The notes under the pieces are model-generated. The model searched no databases. It had not been told where the DNA came from and saw nothing but the letters and a program-made list of their open reading frames with translations. Below are positions 1 to 9,234 of a DNA stretch of 36,431 nt, one piece after another (position 1 is the first letter of the stretch; each line of letters starts with the position of its first letter). Origin of the DNA: Chitinophagaceae bacterium. GTDB lineage: Bacteria; Bacteroidota; Bacteroidia; Chitinophagales; Chitinophagaceae. The stretch lies in contig JAMLHL010000036.1 of the NCBI GenBank assembly GCA_023957125.1, forward strand, positions 1 to 36,431. The letters run 5' to 3'. The translations under genes were made by a program, and so were the position numbers.

Positions 1-41
1 CTATGTTCTTCCGGGACTCCGTCCCGCGAAAATATTACTGC
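1..41 (+). repeat. GC-rich hairpin repeat, copy 1 (cut by window edge)
   Basis: This copy matches the middle of copies 2 and 3, sharing TATGTTCTTCCG and, with copy 2, the AAATATTACTGC end. It contains a perfect hairpin with CGGGAC at 12-17, a TCC loop, and GTCCCG at 21-26. The left end of the repeat lies outside the window. Confidence 0.7.
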
Positions 42-61
42 TTTAATTCGCCTTTAGTTCT

Positions 62-109
62 CCGCAGAGTCTCAACTCCGGGCCATTGTGTGCGAGCCGG
101 ACTCTGCGG
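62..109. repeat. Inverted repeat with 10-bp perfect arms
   Basis: CCGCAGAGTC (62-71) is the exact reverse complement of GACTCTGCGG (100-109), with 28 bases between the arms. It sits among the GC-rich repeats. No adjacent gene shows it to be a terminator. Confidence 0.6.
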
Positions 110-235
110 GTCATCGTCACCGTCTTCGTTTCGTTAAATCCATATCCTGCAACAACATGTAGCTGCAGACAGGATACACTCCCTGCTCACCGGCAATATA
201 GTATTTGGCAGAACTGTGTTTATAATCCCCCGCTG

Positions 236-352
236 TCCGAAGTCTCCGACTTCGGATTCACCATGTTCTTCCGCGGACTCCGTCCCGCAAAAATATTACT
301 GCCTTCTATGGCGGTCTGACCCTCCTGCGTCGGGTACCGACCGCGGCCGGAA
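236..352 (+). repeat. GC-rich hairpin repeat, copy 2
   Basis: This is the fullest copy. Its hairpins in order are TCCGAAGTC-TCC-GACTTCGGA (236-256), GGAC-TCC-GTCC (275-285) and GTCGG-GTA-CCGAC (329-341), ending in CCGCGGCCGGAA. It abuts a T9SS-domain fragment and shares the bases CCGGAA with it, so the junction lies in microhomology. Copy 3 carries the same block with a few differences. Confidence 0.75.
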
Positions 353-426
353 AGATCAAACTCCAGTCTTGTGCCACTGCCTTTCACCTGCTGCACTGTC
401 CTGCCGTTTACATCCACCACCTGAAC
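347..426 (-). pseudogene. T9SS C-terminal domain fragment (duplicate of the 1430-1873 gene)
   Basis: I count 75 matches in 80 bases against 1509-1588, with no gap. That interval encodes the VDVNGKTVQRVKGSGTRLEFDLSG part of the neighbouring T9SS gene in two joined pieces: VDVNGKTVQ and RVKGSGTRLEFDLSG. All five differences are transitions. In the fragment the C-terminal strands and the stop codon are missing. The reading frame instead runs into hairpin repeat copy 2 exactly after the DLSG codons. No signal peptide or start belongs to it. It is a decayed remnant, not a gene. Confidence 0.8.
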
Positions 427-550
427 TGTTGCCGCCGTTGTTGGTGTTCGTGGGATGTAATGTGTGCCGGCATCACCAACAAGAAGCGATATTTGATTGG
501 GGTAGATATTTGGAAGAAGTAGCGGTTTTCTTAAAAGCAGAATGGTTATC

Positions 551-569
551 CTGCTGGTGATAACACCAG
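551..569 (-). terminator. Hairpin downstream of the small outer-membrane-like gene
   Basis: CTGGTG (554-559), ATAA, CACCAG (564-569) form a 6-bp stem that extends imperfectly outward. It lies about 40 bases past the stop of the gene ending at 610. No run of T follows on the minus strand, so termination is only a guess. Confidence 0.3.
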
Positions 570-609
570 GCAGTAGCTGAAATTATATAACACTGGTTCA
601 ATTGACTCT

Positions 610-1170
610 CTATTTAGATCCCCCCTTCAAATTTAAAAGATCAATATTCCACCCGGCAGCTATTAATACAGGAAAAACATCCTGTTTAATAGTTCCCCCC
701 AAAGTATTGGTTATATGATTGCGATACCACCAGAAGCCTCTGTCGCGGATTGGTACTAAAAGTGTAACATTCGCTTTTTGATTTCTCTTTTTTCCAAATT
801 TAATATCAAATCCTCCGCCAACGGTGAAGCCTTCAAATTGTAGCCGGCTCTTTTTCCCGGTGGGTCCATTTGCATCTTCATGTTCAACAATGATAGCTGA
901 ATTTACTCCCAGCATGGCCGTAAGCATGGGCGTAACCTCCTTGCCAGGCATAATATTATAAATAATACCGCCGTTGCCGTTAAAGCCGGCGAGGTTGTGC
1001 CCGCCGCCACCAAAAAGGCCGATATATTTAAAAGGCTGGTATTCTGCTTTGATGCCGAGCCCTCCGTGATCAAGACCTATACCGGGTCCCAGAAAAATGG
1101 ACTGCTTTTTTTGAGCTGAACAAGTAACAAATGTAATAAAGCAGAGTAATAAGTGAATCGTGTATTTCAT
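610..1170 (-). CDS. Small exported protein, probably outer-membrane beta-barrel-like
   Basis: The function is not known. From the chosen ATG the protein begins MKYTIHLLLCFITF and ends its signal peptide near CSAQ, a good SPI pattern. An in-frame ATG seven codons upstream would only add MISKTLN before the signal, so I prefer the inner start. The mature part of about 165 residues is rich in glycine and alternating hydrophobics, with stretches such as GLFGGGGHNLAG and FTVGGGFDIKFGKK, typical of small barrel or porin-like proteins. It is last in the RHS island and shares its strand, about 260 bases behind the T9SS gene with a hairpin repeat between them. Whether it is co-transcribed with the RHS gene is unknown. 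Confidence 0.65.
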   Translation of the reverse strand: MKYTIHLLLCFITFVTCSAQKKQSIFLGPGIGLDHGGLGIKAEYQPFKYIGLFGGGGHNLAGFNGNGGIIYNIMPGKEVTPMLTAMLGVNSAIIVEHEDANGPTGKKSRLQFEGFTVGGGFDIKFGKKRNQKANVTLLVPIRDRGFWWYRNHITNTLGGTIKQDVFPVLIAAGWNIDLLNLKGGSK

Positions 1171-1290
1171 GTTTAGGGTTTTACTAATCATTTCAGGGTT
1201 TTAAAACTTTATCGTATTGCTGTGATCTTATAACGCCTTCACCACTTTTTATTGATAATCATTTCATTGCTTTTTATCAAAACAAAATAA

Positions 1291-1395
1291 GTCTCCGACT
1301 TCGGACTTCCTATGTTCTTTCCGCGGACTCTCTCCCGTTAGATGCCTTCCACGGCGGTCTGACCCTCCTGCGTCGGGTACCGACCGCGGCCGGAA
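1291..1395 (+). repeat. GC-rich hairpin repeat, copy 3
   Basis: The block GTCTCCGACTTCGGA through CCGCGGCCGGAA matches copy 2 at 242-352 with scattered changes and a short deletion in the middle. It lies between the stop of the T9SS gene and the start of the barrel-like gene. The hairpins TCCGA-CT-TCGGA and GTCGG-GTA-CCGAC are kept. Confidence 0.75.
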
Positions 1396-1429
1396 TGAAC
1401 CCTCAGGTTGCGGTTTGACAATTTCAGTT

Positions 1430-1873
1430 TTAATTCGCTTTGATCACTTTTTTATTTATCACTGTTTCCCCGGTACGGATGATGATAAAATAGGTTCCTC
1501 CCGGCTGACCGGAAAGATCAAATTCCAGCCTTGTGCCGCTGCCTTTCACCCGCTGCACTGTCTTGCCGTTTACATCCACCACCTGAACGGCGGCATTATC
1601 TATCGCCTTACTGAAAGTGATATAAAATTTACCCGTTGTGGGGTTGGGATACAAAGCCTCCACTTCTTCAAAGCCGGCGCTCGCGGCTTCCTGTTGTTTA
1701 GCCAATTCCGGGTTGGCAATCCGGTTACTGCTGTTGTTGCAATAATACTCTCTTTTAATACGATTGCCGGCGGCATCGTAGGTCATCAGCAAACCGCAAC
1801 TGCCGGAGGGGATTTCCTGGGAAAATGTTTGCAGGGAGAAGATTGTTAGGGCTATTGTTAAAATCTTTTTCAT
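1430..1873 (-). CDS. Small T9SS-sorted protein with one YD (RHS-like) motif
   Basis: This 147-residue protein has three parts. A signal peptide (about 1-18, ending TFSQ) is followed by a short segment with YDAAGNRIKREYYC (32-45), which is one YD/RHS-type unit. A type A T9SS sorting domain follows (about 72-147), with YPNPTTGKF (75-83), VVDVNGKTV and GGTYFIIIRTGE. Proteins with this tail are exported through the Sec and Por systems and attached to the cell surface or released. It lies in the same direction as the RHS gene, two genes behind it. The YD motif ties it to RHS proteins by sequence, but a working link is inference. An 80-base piece of its tail is duplicated at 347-426. Confidence 0.8.
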   Translation of the reverse strand: MKKILTIALTIFSLQTFSQEIPSGSCGLLMTYDAAGNRIKREYYCNNSSNRIANPELAKQQEAASAGFEEVEALYPNPTTGKFYITFSKAIDNAAVQVVDVNGKTVQRVKGSGTRLEFDLSGQPGGTYFIIIRTGETVINKKVIKAN

Positions 1874-2039
1874 ATATTTTATGTTTATATGGGTTTTTTT
1901 TATCTGATCCCTGTCTATACAGATTAGTTTAAATTGCCGGTATGACTGTTTAATCTTAACCTATCTCGGTTGCTGTTTGAAGGTCAGGTTGTGTACTAAG
2001 GATGATGTGTTCATGAGCACGCAAATCAGGTTGACCATT

Positions 2040-2489
2040 TTACGGATCATACACTATTTCCCAGTTCATCGCTTTTATCTCGTCCAAACTGAATTGGTAT
2101 CTTTTTAAATATCTTTTTTCAGCTTGTACCGTGCTCCAATCGGTGGATATTAACACCCGGATGTCGAATACAAACATTTGTATAATCCCATATTGATTTC
2201 TTTCAAAATATTCCTCCCAACATCCCCGATGTAGCCATACCTTATCCTCTCCCGGAAACACTATGTATTCCGGAATTCCAAAGTATGGCTCCCCAGCAAC
2301 CGAATTTAAAATAGTATCAGGATATGTATCCTCAAATTTCAGGGTAAGGCTGTCTGAAGACCTGTTTATAATATGAAGTCTTTTATCATAACCATTCCGT
2401 ACCCTGACAGAACAATCAGCATAAGGGGGTTTGTAACAACTGATAACAGCAACGGACAATACGATCCACAAAAAAATATATCTATACAT
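2040..2489 (-). CDS. Small lipoprotein directly behind the RHS gene; candidate immunity protein
   Basis: The 149-residue product starts MYRYIFLWIVLSVAVISC, an SPII lipobox with the lipid cysteine at 18, so it should sit in a membrane facing the periplasm or surface. The rest has beta-rich segments and a C-terminal motif (RYLKRYQFSLDEIKAMNW). From memory this resembles tails of Bacteroidetes hypothetical proteins, not all of which are beside RHS genes. Only six bases separate its ATG from the RHS stop, so the two are very probably co-transcribed. A short gene right after a polymorphic toxin often encodes immunity; here that is inference from position only. No immunity family is recognised. Confidence 0.7.
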   Translation of the reverse strand: MYRYIFLWIVLSVAVISCYKPPYADCSVRVRNGYDKRLHIINRSSDSLTLKFEDTYPDTILNSVAGEPYFGIPEYIVFPGEDKVWLHRGCWEEYFERNQYGIIQMFVFDIRVLISTDWSTVQAEKRYLKRYQFSLDEIKAMNWEIVYDP

Positions 2490-2495
2490 AGTTTA

Positions 2496-5400
2496 TTATT
2501 GATTTAGGTTATAAAGCCATGTGTAATAATTGATCTGCCAGCTCGCATACCAGAATGGGAGATAATCCCACCAGGAAGGTCGCACCTCCAAACTATTCAA
2601 GATATTCTTATTGTAAGGGCTGTCGTAATCTTCTGATGGGTTATAACCATTGATTGGGTTTTTTTCAAAATCCCATTTAGAAAAGTTTTCATCTCTTTCA
2701 GAAAAATACTTAAACGCCAGTTTGTTTGCATCCTGTTCGGTTGGATGATTTGAATGTTTACCTACACTTCTGGCATTGGGGAAACCCACTTTCGGCAAAT
2801 ATGTAAATCCGAAGCGCTGGCTTTGTAAGTAATGTCCGTACTCATGTTGGAACAGTGAATTGGTAGGACTTGCTTCAATAGTCTTATCACCAATTATAAA
2901 ATTTCCGAGAGTAACTGCGGGTCCGCCGCCGCCCCAAACCAGTCCGTCATGTGTACCCTTTACTACGGTGGCCCCACCATAGTATCTAACACTTTCCACA
3001 TCCCCTAACATGCTTGCTAACTCCGAACCAGTATATCCGGCAACGGTCTGAATCCCCTGCCAGGTAAACCTCGAAACAACTTCCCATAGCCTGTTCTTAA
3101 AATCCTTATTTTCATCTGAATTAAACAATCCTTTAAAAATTCGCCATGAGTTATCTGCATCCCTGTTAGCTGTTTTCCATGCGCTTTTAAATCCTCCTCT
3201 AAATAATCCTTTGAAAAATCCATGAACCCAGTCATCAATGACAAAGAAATCCCCGCTCGGATCATTATATTTCACCGGGTTATTCATCGCGTAGGTATAG
3301 CGGTTAAAATTCATGGCTTCATCGGGCTTTTGCACGTACTTATCCGGGCTTAACATCCTGCCCACAATTGCATCATACAACCTCGCATTCATGTTGATCA
3401 GGCTAAATTCTTTTGCATGTTCATGCCCGGTGTAACCCCGGTTCAGCAGCAACGCCGGTTCAGAGCCCGGGGTATATACGGTCAGGCTTGCCGGGTTGCG
3501 CATCCGTCCCCAGGCATCATAGCTGTACTCCGCCTGCAAGGCTTTACTTGCATTGGTAATATGGGTAATGCTGCCGATATTATCCCTGTTGATATACAAT
3601 AAACGTGTGGTACCATTGTTGTTTTCCAACGCCACCGTAGCGGTATAGGGTGAACCATCAAGATAAAAAATAGTTTTGGTGGTACTGCCCTGCACTGTTT
3701 TTTCATATTGCCCGCCGTTGAAATAATACCGGGTATAAGTAAGACTGCCCGAGGTTTTAAATTCCTGCCTGATTCTTTTATACCCTTCGTCATAAGTGAA
3801 GTCGAGCGTATAATTGCCTTCCGATAATTGCTTCGGACGGGCAAAGGAGGTATAGGTTACCTGCTGCATTGCAGTAGGTACCGCATTGCCGGAGGGTACG
3901 GTTACGCTGCTCATGGCATAAGGCTTTCCGCTGGTATTGTATTTGTAGGTACCTACGTCCGATTTGCTGGTGATATTGCCTGTGGCATTGTTGTAGGCAA
4001 CCGTTTTTACGTCCCCGGTTTTACCGTAGGTCAGCAGGCGGTCCAAACCATCGTAGGTAAAGCTTTCCGTCAGGTTGCGGGTTTCATCCTTGCGGGAGGT
4101 AACATTGCCCTTCAGGTTATCCATGGCATAGGTGAAGTTCTGTATCGCCGTGCTGCCGTTCATACTCTTGATGCCGGTGAGCAAGCCATATGTGTTATAA
4201 GTATTGGTTTGCAAAAGACCATTCCCCATCAATACTTCTTGTACCTGCCCGAATACGGTCATTTTATTGATGGTTTTCAAAGCTGTGTTGTTCACGTCAG
4301 TGAGCTTGTTAAGATAGCCGTAAGTATTATATAGATAGTTAATAGTATATGCCATAGGTGAATGTACGGTTTTGATGAGTTTGCCGTTGGTATAGGTATA
4401 GTCCACCTGGTAAGTTTCTGAGCCGGTGGTTTCTATTGTTTTTGTTACCCTTCCTAAAGCGTCATACGTAAAGGATTTGGAAGAACCGTTGTTATTGGTG
4501 ATGCTTGCCAGCCTGCCATCGGTATTATAGGCGTATGTGCTGGTGAACTCAACGGTTGTTTTTGTTATAAGGCGGTTATATGCATCAAATGTTGAACTTA
4601 CGGATTTTCCATTGGCATCGGTAACCTTATTACGATTGCCGGCTGCATCATAGGTGTAACTTACCGTCCCCGCACTGGGGTCAGTAATTTGAGTTTGTCT
4701 GCCGAAGGCATCATAGCTGAAGGTGGTAGTGGCGCCTCCCGGAGCTGCAACGGAAGCGGTTTGCCCGTCTGGTTTATAAGTATAGCTTATCGTTCCTGCA
4801 GGATTCGCTATTGAGGTGAGCATGCCGGTGGCATCGGTTGTTTTAACCGTTGATACCCCGTTTTTTGATTCGGTTACACTGGTTCCAGTGTAAGAAAGAG
4901 TAGTAACAGCGCCAGCGGCTTCCGTGATACTGGTTACCCTGTCATATACATCATAAGCGGTTACATTCCATTGCGGCGAACCTGTTTTATAGGGCAGCGA
5001 TGTTTTTATCAGCCTGCCCTGGGTGTCATATACATAATCTGTTAATACTTCAGCACCGTCAAAGCCAACCACACTATTTCTTACTTTTCTGTTCAGGGCA
5101 TCATAGTGAACCCGCGTAATTGGTTTGCCTGTAAATTCTTCTTTTGAATTATAGAGGCGATCACTGCCTGCTGCCTGCCACTCCCAGATGATATTTTTGA
5201 CTGTACCATCCGGGTTAGTAGCTTTTTTCAATCTTTGCCACCCATCGTATTCATACGTGGTGGTATTGTTTTTAAAATCTTTCTGCGAGGTAAGCGTGGC
5301 TGTGGCGCCGGCATATACATAGTCGGTAGCCTGGGAGAGGGCGTTTATCTTTTTTGTCATGAATCTTCCGGCGGCATCGTACTGGTATTGGGTAGTGAGC

Positions 5401-6320
5401 CAGGCGGTGGCACTGTATGGTTTGTTTTTTTCCTGTGTTACATTCCCAAAGGCATCGTATGTATATTCTTCTGAGGAAGTGGTATTATTGTTGTAAGCGC
5501 TGGTTTTAGTAAGCGGTCTGAACTGTGCATTGTAGGTATATGTCTCTTTTAGGGTAACCGAAGCGCCGCCCCTTTCTTTTACCACGGTTTTGGCAGTTAC
5601 CACGCCTAATACATAAGGTGTGCCGGTGTTATTGGTGAGGGTATGGGTGGTAGTGGTTTTTAATCCCCCGCCATAGTCATCCGCTTCCGAAGTGATATTT
5701 CCATAGCTGTCGTAGCCGTAGGTACTGGTAAGGGTCGTGCCTTTCAGCAGGTCATTGACGACCTTCTTGGTAACCCATACTTTTGCTATCCGGTTAGATG
5801 CTATAGAAAAATTGTAGGTGTAGTTCGCTGTTGCCGCCGGCGATTCTTCCTTCGTGAGGATGCCGTAGCGAAGCGGGTCATAGGTTTGGGTAAGGGTTTG
5901 TCCCTTTAGCTCATTGGTGGTATATACTTTCTCAAAACCGGTAAAACCTAATCCCTGCAGGTGTACCATCGCATTGCTATAGCGATGAGTAGTGCCGCCG
6001 ATCTGAACATCTTTCAGCCACTGCTCCTTTTGGGTTACTACGGCTATGGGCCCCTGGTAGTTGAGGTAGGGAAACGTTGCGCCGTATCCCTGGGTGTACC
6101 AGTCGCTGCTGTTGCCGTACTGGCTGATGCCTTCATTGATCAGCCGGTAACCTGTTTTTGAGATCACTCCCAGGCTGTTGACTACCCCGGTCATCATCCT
6201 CTGGGTGTCTTTCAAAACAGCAGAATCTTTTGGAATAACAATATCTTTTGAATGTGCGGCGGCGGAGGAAAAGGCTGTAAGAGCGGCTGAAAGGATTGGG
6301 AGTGGTTTCCGGGGTTTCAT
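2496..6320 (-). CDS. RHS/YD-repeat protein with zincin-like metallopeptidase C-terminal tip
   Basis: The protein has 1274 residues. A signal-like start (MKPRKPLPILSAALTAF) is followed by a short N-terminal region and then many YD repeats of the YDALGRVTK kind from about 150 to 900. The conserved RHS core follows, with RGYTGHEHAKEF, MNARLYDAIVGRMLSPD and the closing NPVKYNDPSG, ending at residue 1023. Beyond it is a 251-residue tip with HEYGH at 1159-1163 and HPTEQDAN at 1192-1199. This fits HExxH zinc ligands plus an acidic third ligand at E1195 or D1197. In known RHS proteins the repeats form a shell around a variable toxic tip. Toxic activity here is inferred. The front lacks the long extra domains of many Bacteroidetes RHS proteins and may be shortened. 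No transport partner is in the window. Confidence 0.9.
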   Translation of the reverse strand: MKPRKPLPILSAALTAFSSAAAHSKDIVIPKDSAVLKDTQRMMTGVVNSLGVISKTGYRLINEGISQYGNSSDWYTQGYGATFPYLNYQGPIAVVTQKEQWLKDVQIGGTTHRYSNAMVHLQGLGFTGFEKVYTTNELKGQTLTQTYDPLRYGILTKEESPAATANYTYNFSIASNRIAKVWVTKKVVNDLLKGTTLTSTYGYDSYGNITSEADDYGGGLKTTTTHTLTNNTGTPYVLGVVTAKTVVKERGGASVTLKETYTYNAQFRPLTKTSAYNNNTTSSEEYTYDAFGNVTQEKNKPYSATAWLTTQYQYDAAGRFMTKKINALSQATDYVYAGATATLTSQKDFKNNTTTYEYDGWQRLKKATNPDGTVKNIIWEWQAAGSDRLYNSKEEFTGKPITRVHYDALNRKVRNSVVGFDGAEVLTDYVYDTQGRLIKTSLPYKTGSPQWNVTAYDVYDRVTSITEAAGAVTTLSYTGTSVTESKNGVSTVKTTDATGMLTSIANPAGTISYTYKPDGQTASVAAPGGATTTFSYDAFGRQTQITDPSAGTVSYTYDAAGNRNKVTDANGKSVSSTFDAYNRLITKTTVEFTSTYAYNTDGRLASITNNNGSSKSFTYDALGRVTKTIETTGSETYQVDYTYTNGKLIKTVHSPMAYTINYLYNTYGYLNKLTDVNNTALKTINKMTVFGQVQEVLMGNGLLQTNTYNTYGLLTGIKSMNGSTAIQNFTYAMDNLKGNVTSRKDETRNLTESFTYDGLDRLLTYGKTGDVKTVAYNNATGNITSKSDVGTYKYNTSGKPYAMSSVTVPSGNAVPTAMQQVTYTSFARPKQLSEGNYTLDFTYDEGYKRIRQEFKTSGSLTYTRYYFNGGQYEKTVQGSTTKTIFYLDGSPYTATVALENNNGTTRLLYINRDNIGSITHITNASKALQAEYSYDAWGRMRNPASLTVYTPGSEPALLLNRGYTGHEHAKEFSLINMNARLYDAIVGRMLSPDKYVQKPDEAMNFNRYTYAMNNPVKYNDPSGDFFVIDDWVHGFFKGLFRGGFKSAWKTANRDADNSWRIFKGLFNSDENKDFKNRLWEVVSRFTWQGIQTVAGYTGSELASMLGDVESVRYYGGATVVKGTHDGLVWGGGGPAVTLGNFIIGDKTIEASPTNSLFQHEYGHYLQSQRFGFTYLPKVGFPNARSVGKHSNHPTEQDANKLAFKYFSERDENFSKWDFEKNPINGYNPSEDYDSPYNKNILNSLEVRPSWWDYLPFWYASWQINYYTWLYNLNQ

Positions 6321-6624
6321 ATATTGCGTAACAGCGAGTTTAAACAGTTAACAACAGGTCGTTAACATAAAATTAACAACGGGAAATCAAATATGCAAGA
6401 GAAAAGAGAGATTGTTTTAAAAACCAGGATTTACACTTAGGGAGTGGGGGGTTGGAGTTTAGGAATACCAAAAATTTTCAAACCAAAAACCAAAAACGCT
6501 CTCTGCTGCTCTGTACCTGCAATCCTGTGGCCCCTTCGCCGACTACCGGCTGCCGTATTTCTATCTTCCCGTTGGCAGGACAAATTACCCTTCCTATCTT
6601 GCATGAAATATCGGATAAATCGTT
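6321..6624. other. Divergent intergenic region between the RHS gene and nadB
   Basis: The left part carries three similar short sites: GTTAACAACA (6347-6356), GTTAACATAA (6361-6370) and ATTAACAACG (6372-6381). They lie 27-61 bases upstream of the RHS start and may bind a regulator or be chance AT-rich sequence. The right part holds a candidate nadB promoter. Short ORFs at 6444-6649 have no recognisable content. Confidence 0.35.
6572..6602 (+). promoter_or_regulatory. Candidate nadB promoter
   Basis: TTGG (6572-6575), a 19-base spacer and TATCTTGC (6595-6602) approximate the Bacteroidetes TTTG / TAnnTTTG pattern. The nadB ATG follows 22 bases later. The -7 box is the same TATCTTGC as in front of the SanA-like gene. 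Confidence 0.35.
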
Positions 6625-8244
<1,620 letters not shown>

Positions 8245-8262
8245 CACCTTCGCCATCATTTA

Positions 8263-8297
8263 AAATCTCAAATCTCAAATCTCAAATTTTAAATCTC
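8263..8297 (+). repeat. Heptamer tandem repeat AAATCTC
   Basis: Five 7-bp units run back to back: AAATCTC three times, one AAATTTT variant and AAATCTC again. The array fills the gap between the nadB stop and the acyltransferase ATG, ending 11 bases before that ATG. Changes in copy number could alter spacing of upstream signals. Confidence 0.8.
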
Positions 8298-8308
8298 CCC
8301 ATCGCTTC

Positions 8309-9217
8309 ATGTATTACCTCACGCTTGGTCTGTTGTACCTGGTTTCATTTCTCCCCTTATGGATTATTTACAGGATATCCGACGCCATCAGTTTTTTGCT
8401 ATACTATGTGATTGGTTATCGGAGAGAAGTGTTGATGAAAAACCTTTCCATAGCCTTTCCTGAAAAAACAGAGCGGGAGAAAAAGCGCATCATCAAAAAA
8501 TTCTACAAAAACTTTGCCGATACTTTCCTGGAGGCAATCAAGTTGCTTTCCATGAGCGAGAGCAGCCTGCGGAAGCGGGTGCAGTTTGATCCCTCTATTT
8601 TTAAGGAATTGTTTGCCACCGGTAAAAGTTGCCAGGTACATTTGGGACATAATTTTAACTGGGAGTGGGTGAATGTGCGGGTTGCCCGGGAGTTGCCCTA
8701 TTCTTTTCTGGTGGTATATATGCCCATCGGCAGCAAGATCATAGACCGGTTGTTTAAATATTTCCGGGAAAAGACAGGCTCCATTCTGCTACCGGCAACG
8801 GATATGCGTAACGCTATGATCCCGTACCGCAATCAGCAATACATGATGGGGCTGGTTGCCGATCAAAATCCGGGTAACCCGGCAAAAGCGTATTGGGTAA
8901 AATTTTTTGGACGATGGACACCTTTCGTAACCGGCCCGGAAAAAAATGCAAGAGCCAATAATGTGGGGGTGGTATTTGCCCGGTTTTACAAACCCAGGAG
9001 AGGCTATTATGTTGTTGAAACAAAGTTAGCCGGTTTGAACCCTGCTGATATGAAGGAAGGGGAGCTAACCCTGCAATATGTGCGTTACCTCGAAGAAGTG
9101 ATCCGCAAACAACCCGAAGTGTATCTATGGAGTCATAACCGTTGGAAATGGGAGATGAAGGACGCGTATGAATATCTTAAAATAGAAGATGGAAACGAAA
9201 GAAATGCCGCTCAATAA
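8309..9217 (+). CDS. LpxL/HtrB-type lysophospholipid (lipid A) acyltransferase
   Basis: This family transfers a late acyl chain to lipid A precursors or related lipids at the inner face of the inner membrane. The 302-residue protein has an N-terminal hydrophobic anchor (about 3-35). The HX4D/E catalytic motif reads HNFNWE (H114, E119) in the Bacteroidetes style. Downstream segments ADQNPG, FFGRWTPFVTGPE and VVFARFYKPRRGYYVVE match the family pattern of substrate-site and arginine-rich blocks, and a terminal SHNRWKW box is typical. It is 64 bases behind nadB and probably independent of it in function. Which acyl acceptor it uses cannot be read from the sequence. The start is the only ATG before the anchor. 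Confidence 0.87.
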   Translation: MYYLTLGLLYLVSFLPLWIIYRISDAISFLLYYVIGYRREVLMKNLSIAFPEKTEREKKRIIKKFYKNFADTFLEAIKLLSMSESSLRKRVQFDPSIFKELFATGKSCQVHLGHNFNWEWVNVRVARELPYSFLVVYMPIGSKIIDRLFKYFREKTGSILLPATDMRNAMIPYRNQQYMMGLVADQNPGNPAKAYWVKFFGRWTPFVTGPEKNARANNVGVVFARFYKPRRGYYVVETKLAGLNPADMKEGELTLQYVRYLEEVIRKQPEVYLWSHNRWKWEMKDAYEYLKIEDGNERNAAQ

Positions 9218-9234
9218 TCAACGGGCTGTTGTCG

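Larger units (their letters stand above)
1..609. other. Gene-poor degenerate segment downstream of the RHS island
   Basis: I see no intact gene here. The stretch holds repeat copy 1 (1-41), a long-armed inverted repeat (62-109), repeat copy 2 (236-352), a T9SS-domain fragment (347-426) and a hairpin (551-569). Minus-strand codons ending at 43-45 read LKAN then stop, resembling the IKAN stop of the T9SS gene at 1430, so this may be a second decayed copy. Nothing recognisable was seen in 110-235 or 427-548. Confidence 0.6.

Noticed and set aside
86..560. Two plus-strand frames of 77 and 114 codons over the repeats
   Set aside because: They translate the hairpin repeats and the antisense of the T9SS fragment; there is no coding signature.
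236..1395. A CRISPR array made from the GC-rich repeats
   Set aside because: Only three long diverged copies with irregular spacing, genes between them and no cas genes nearby.
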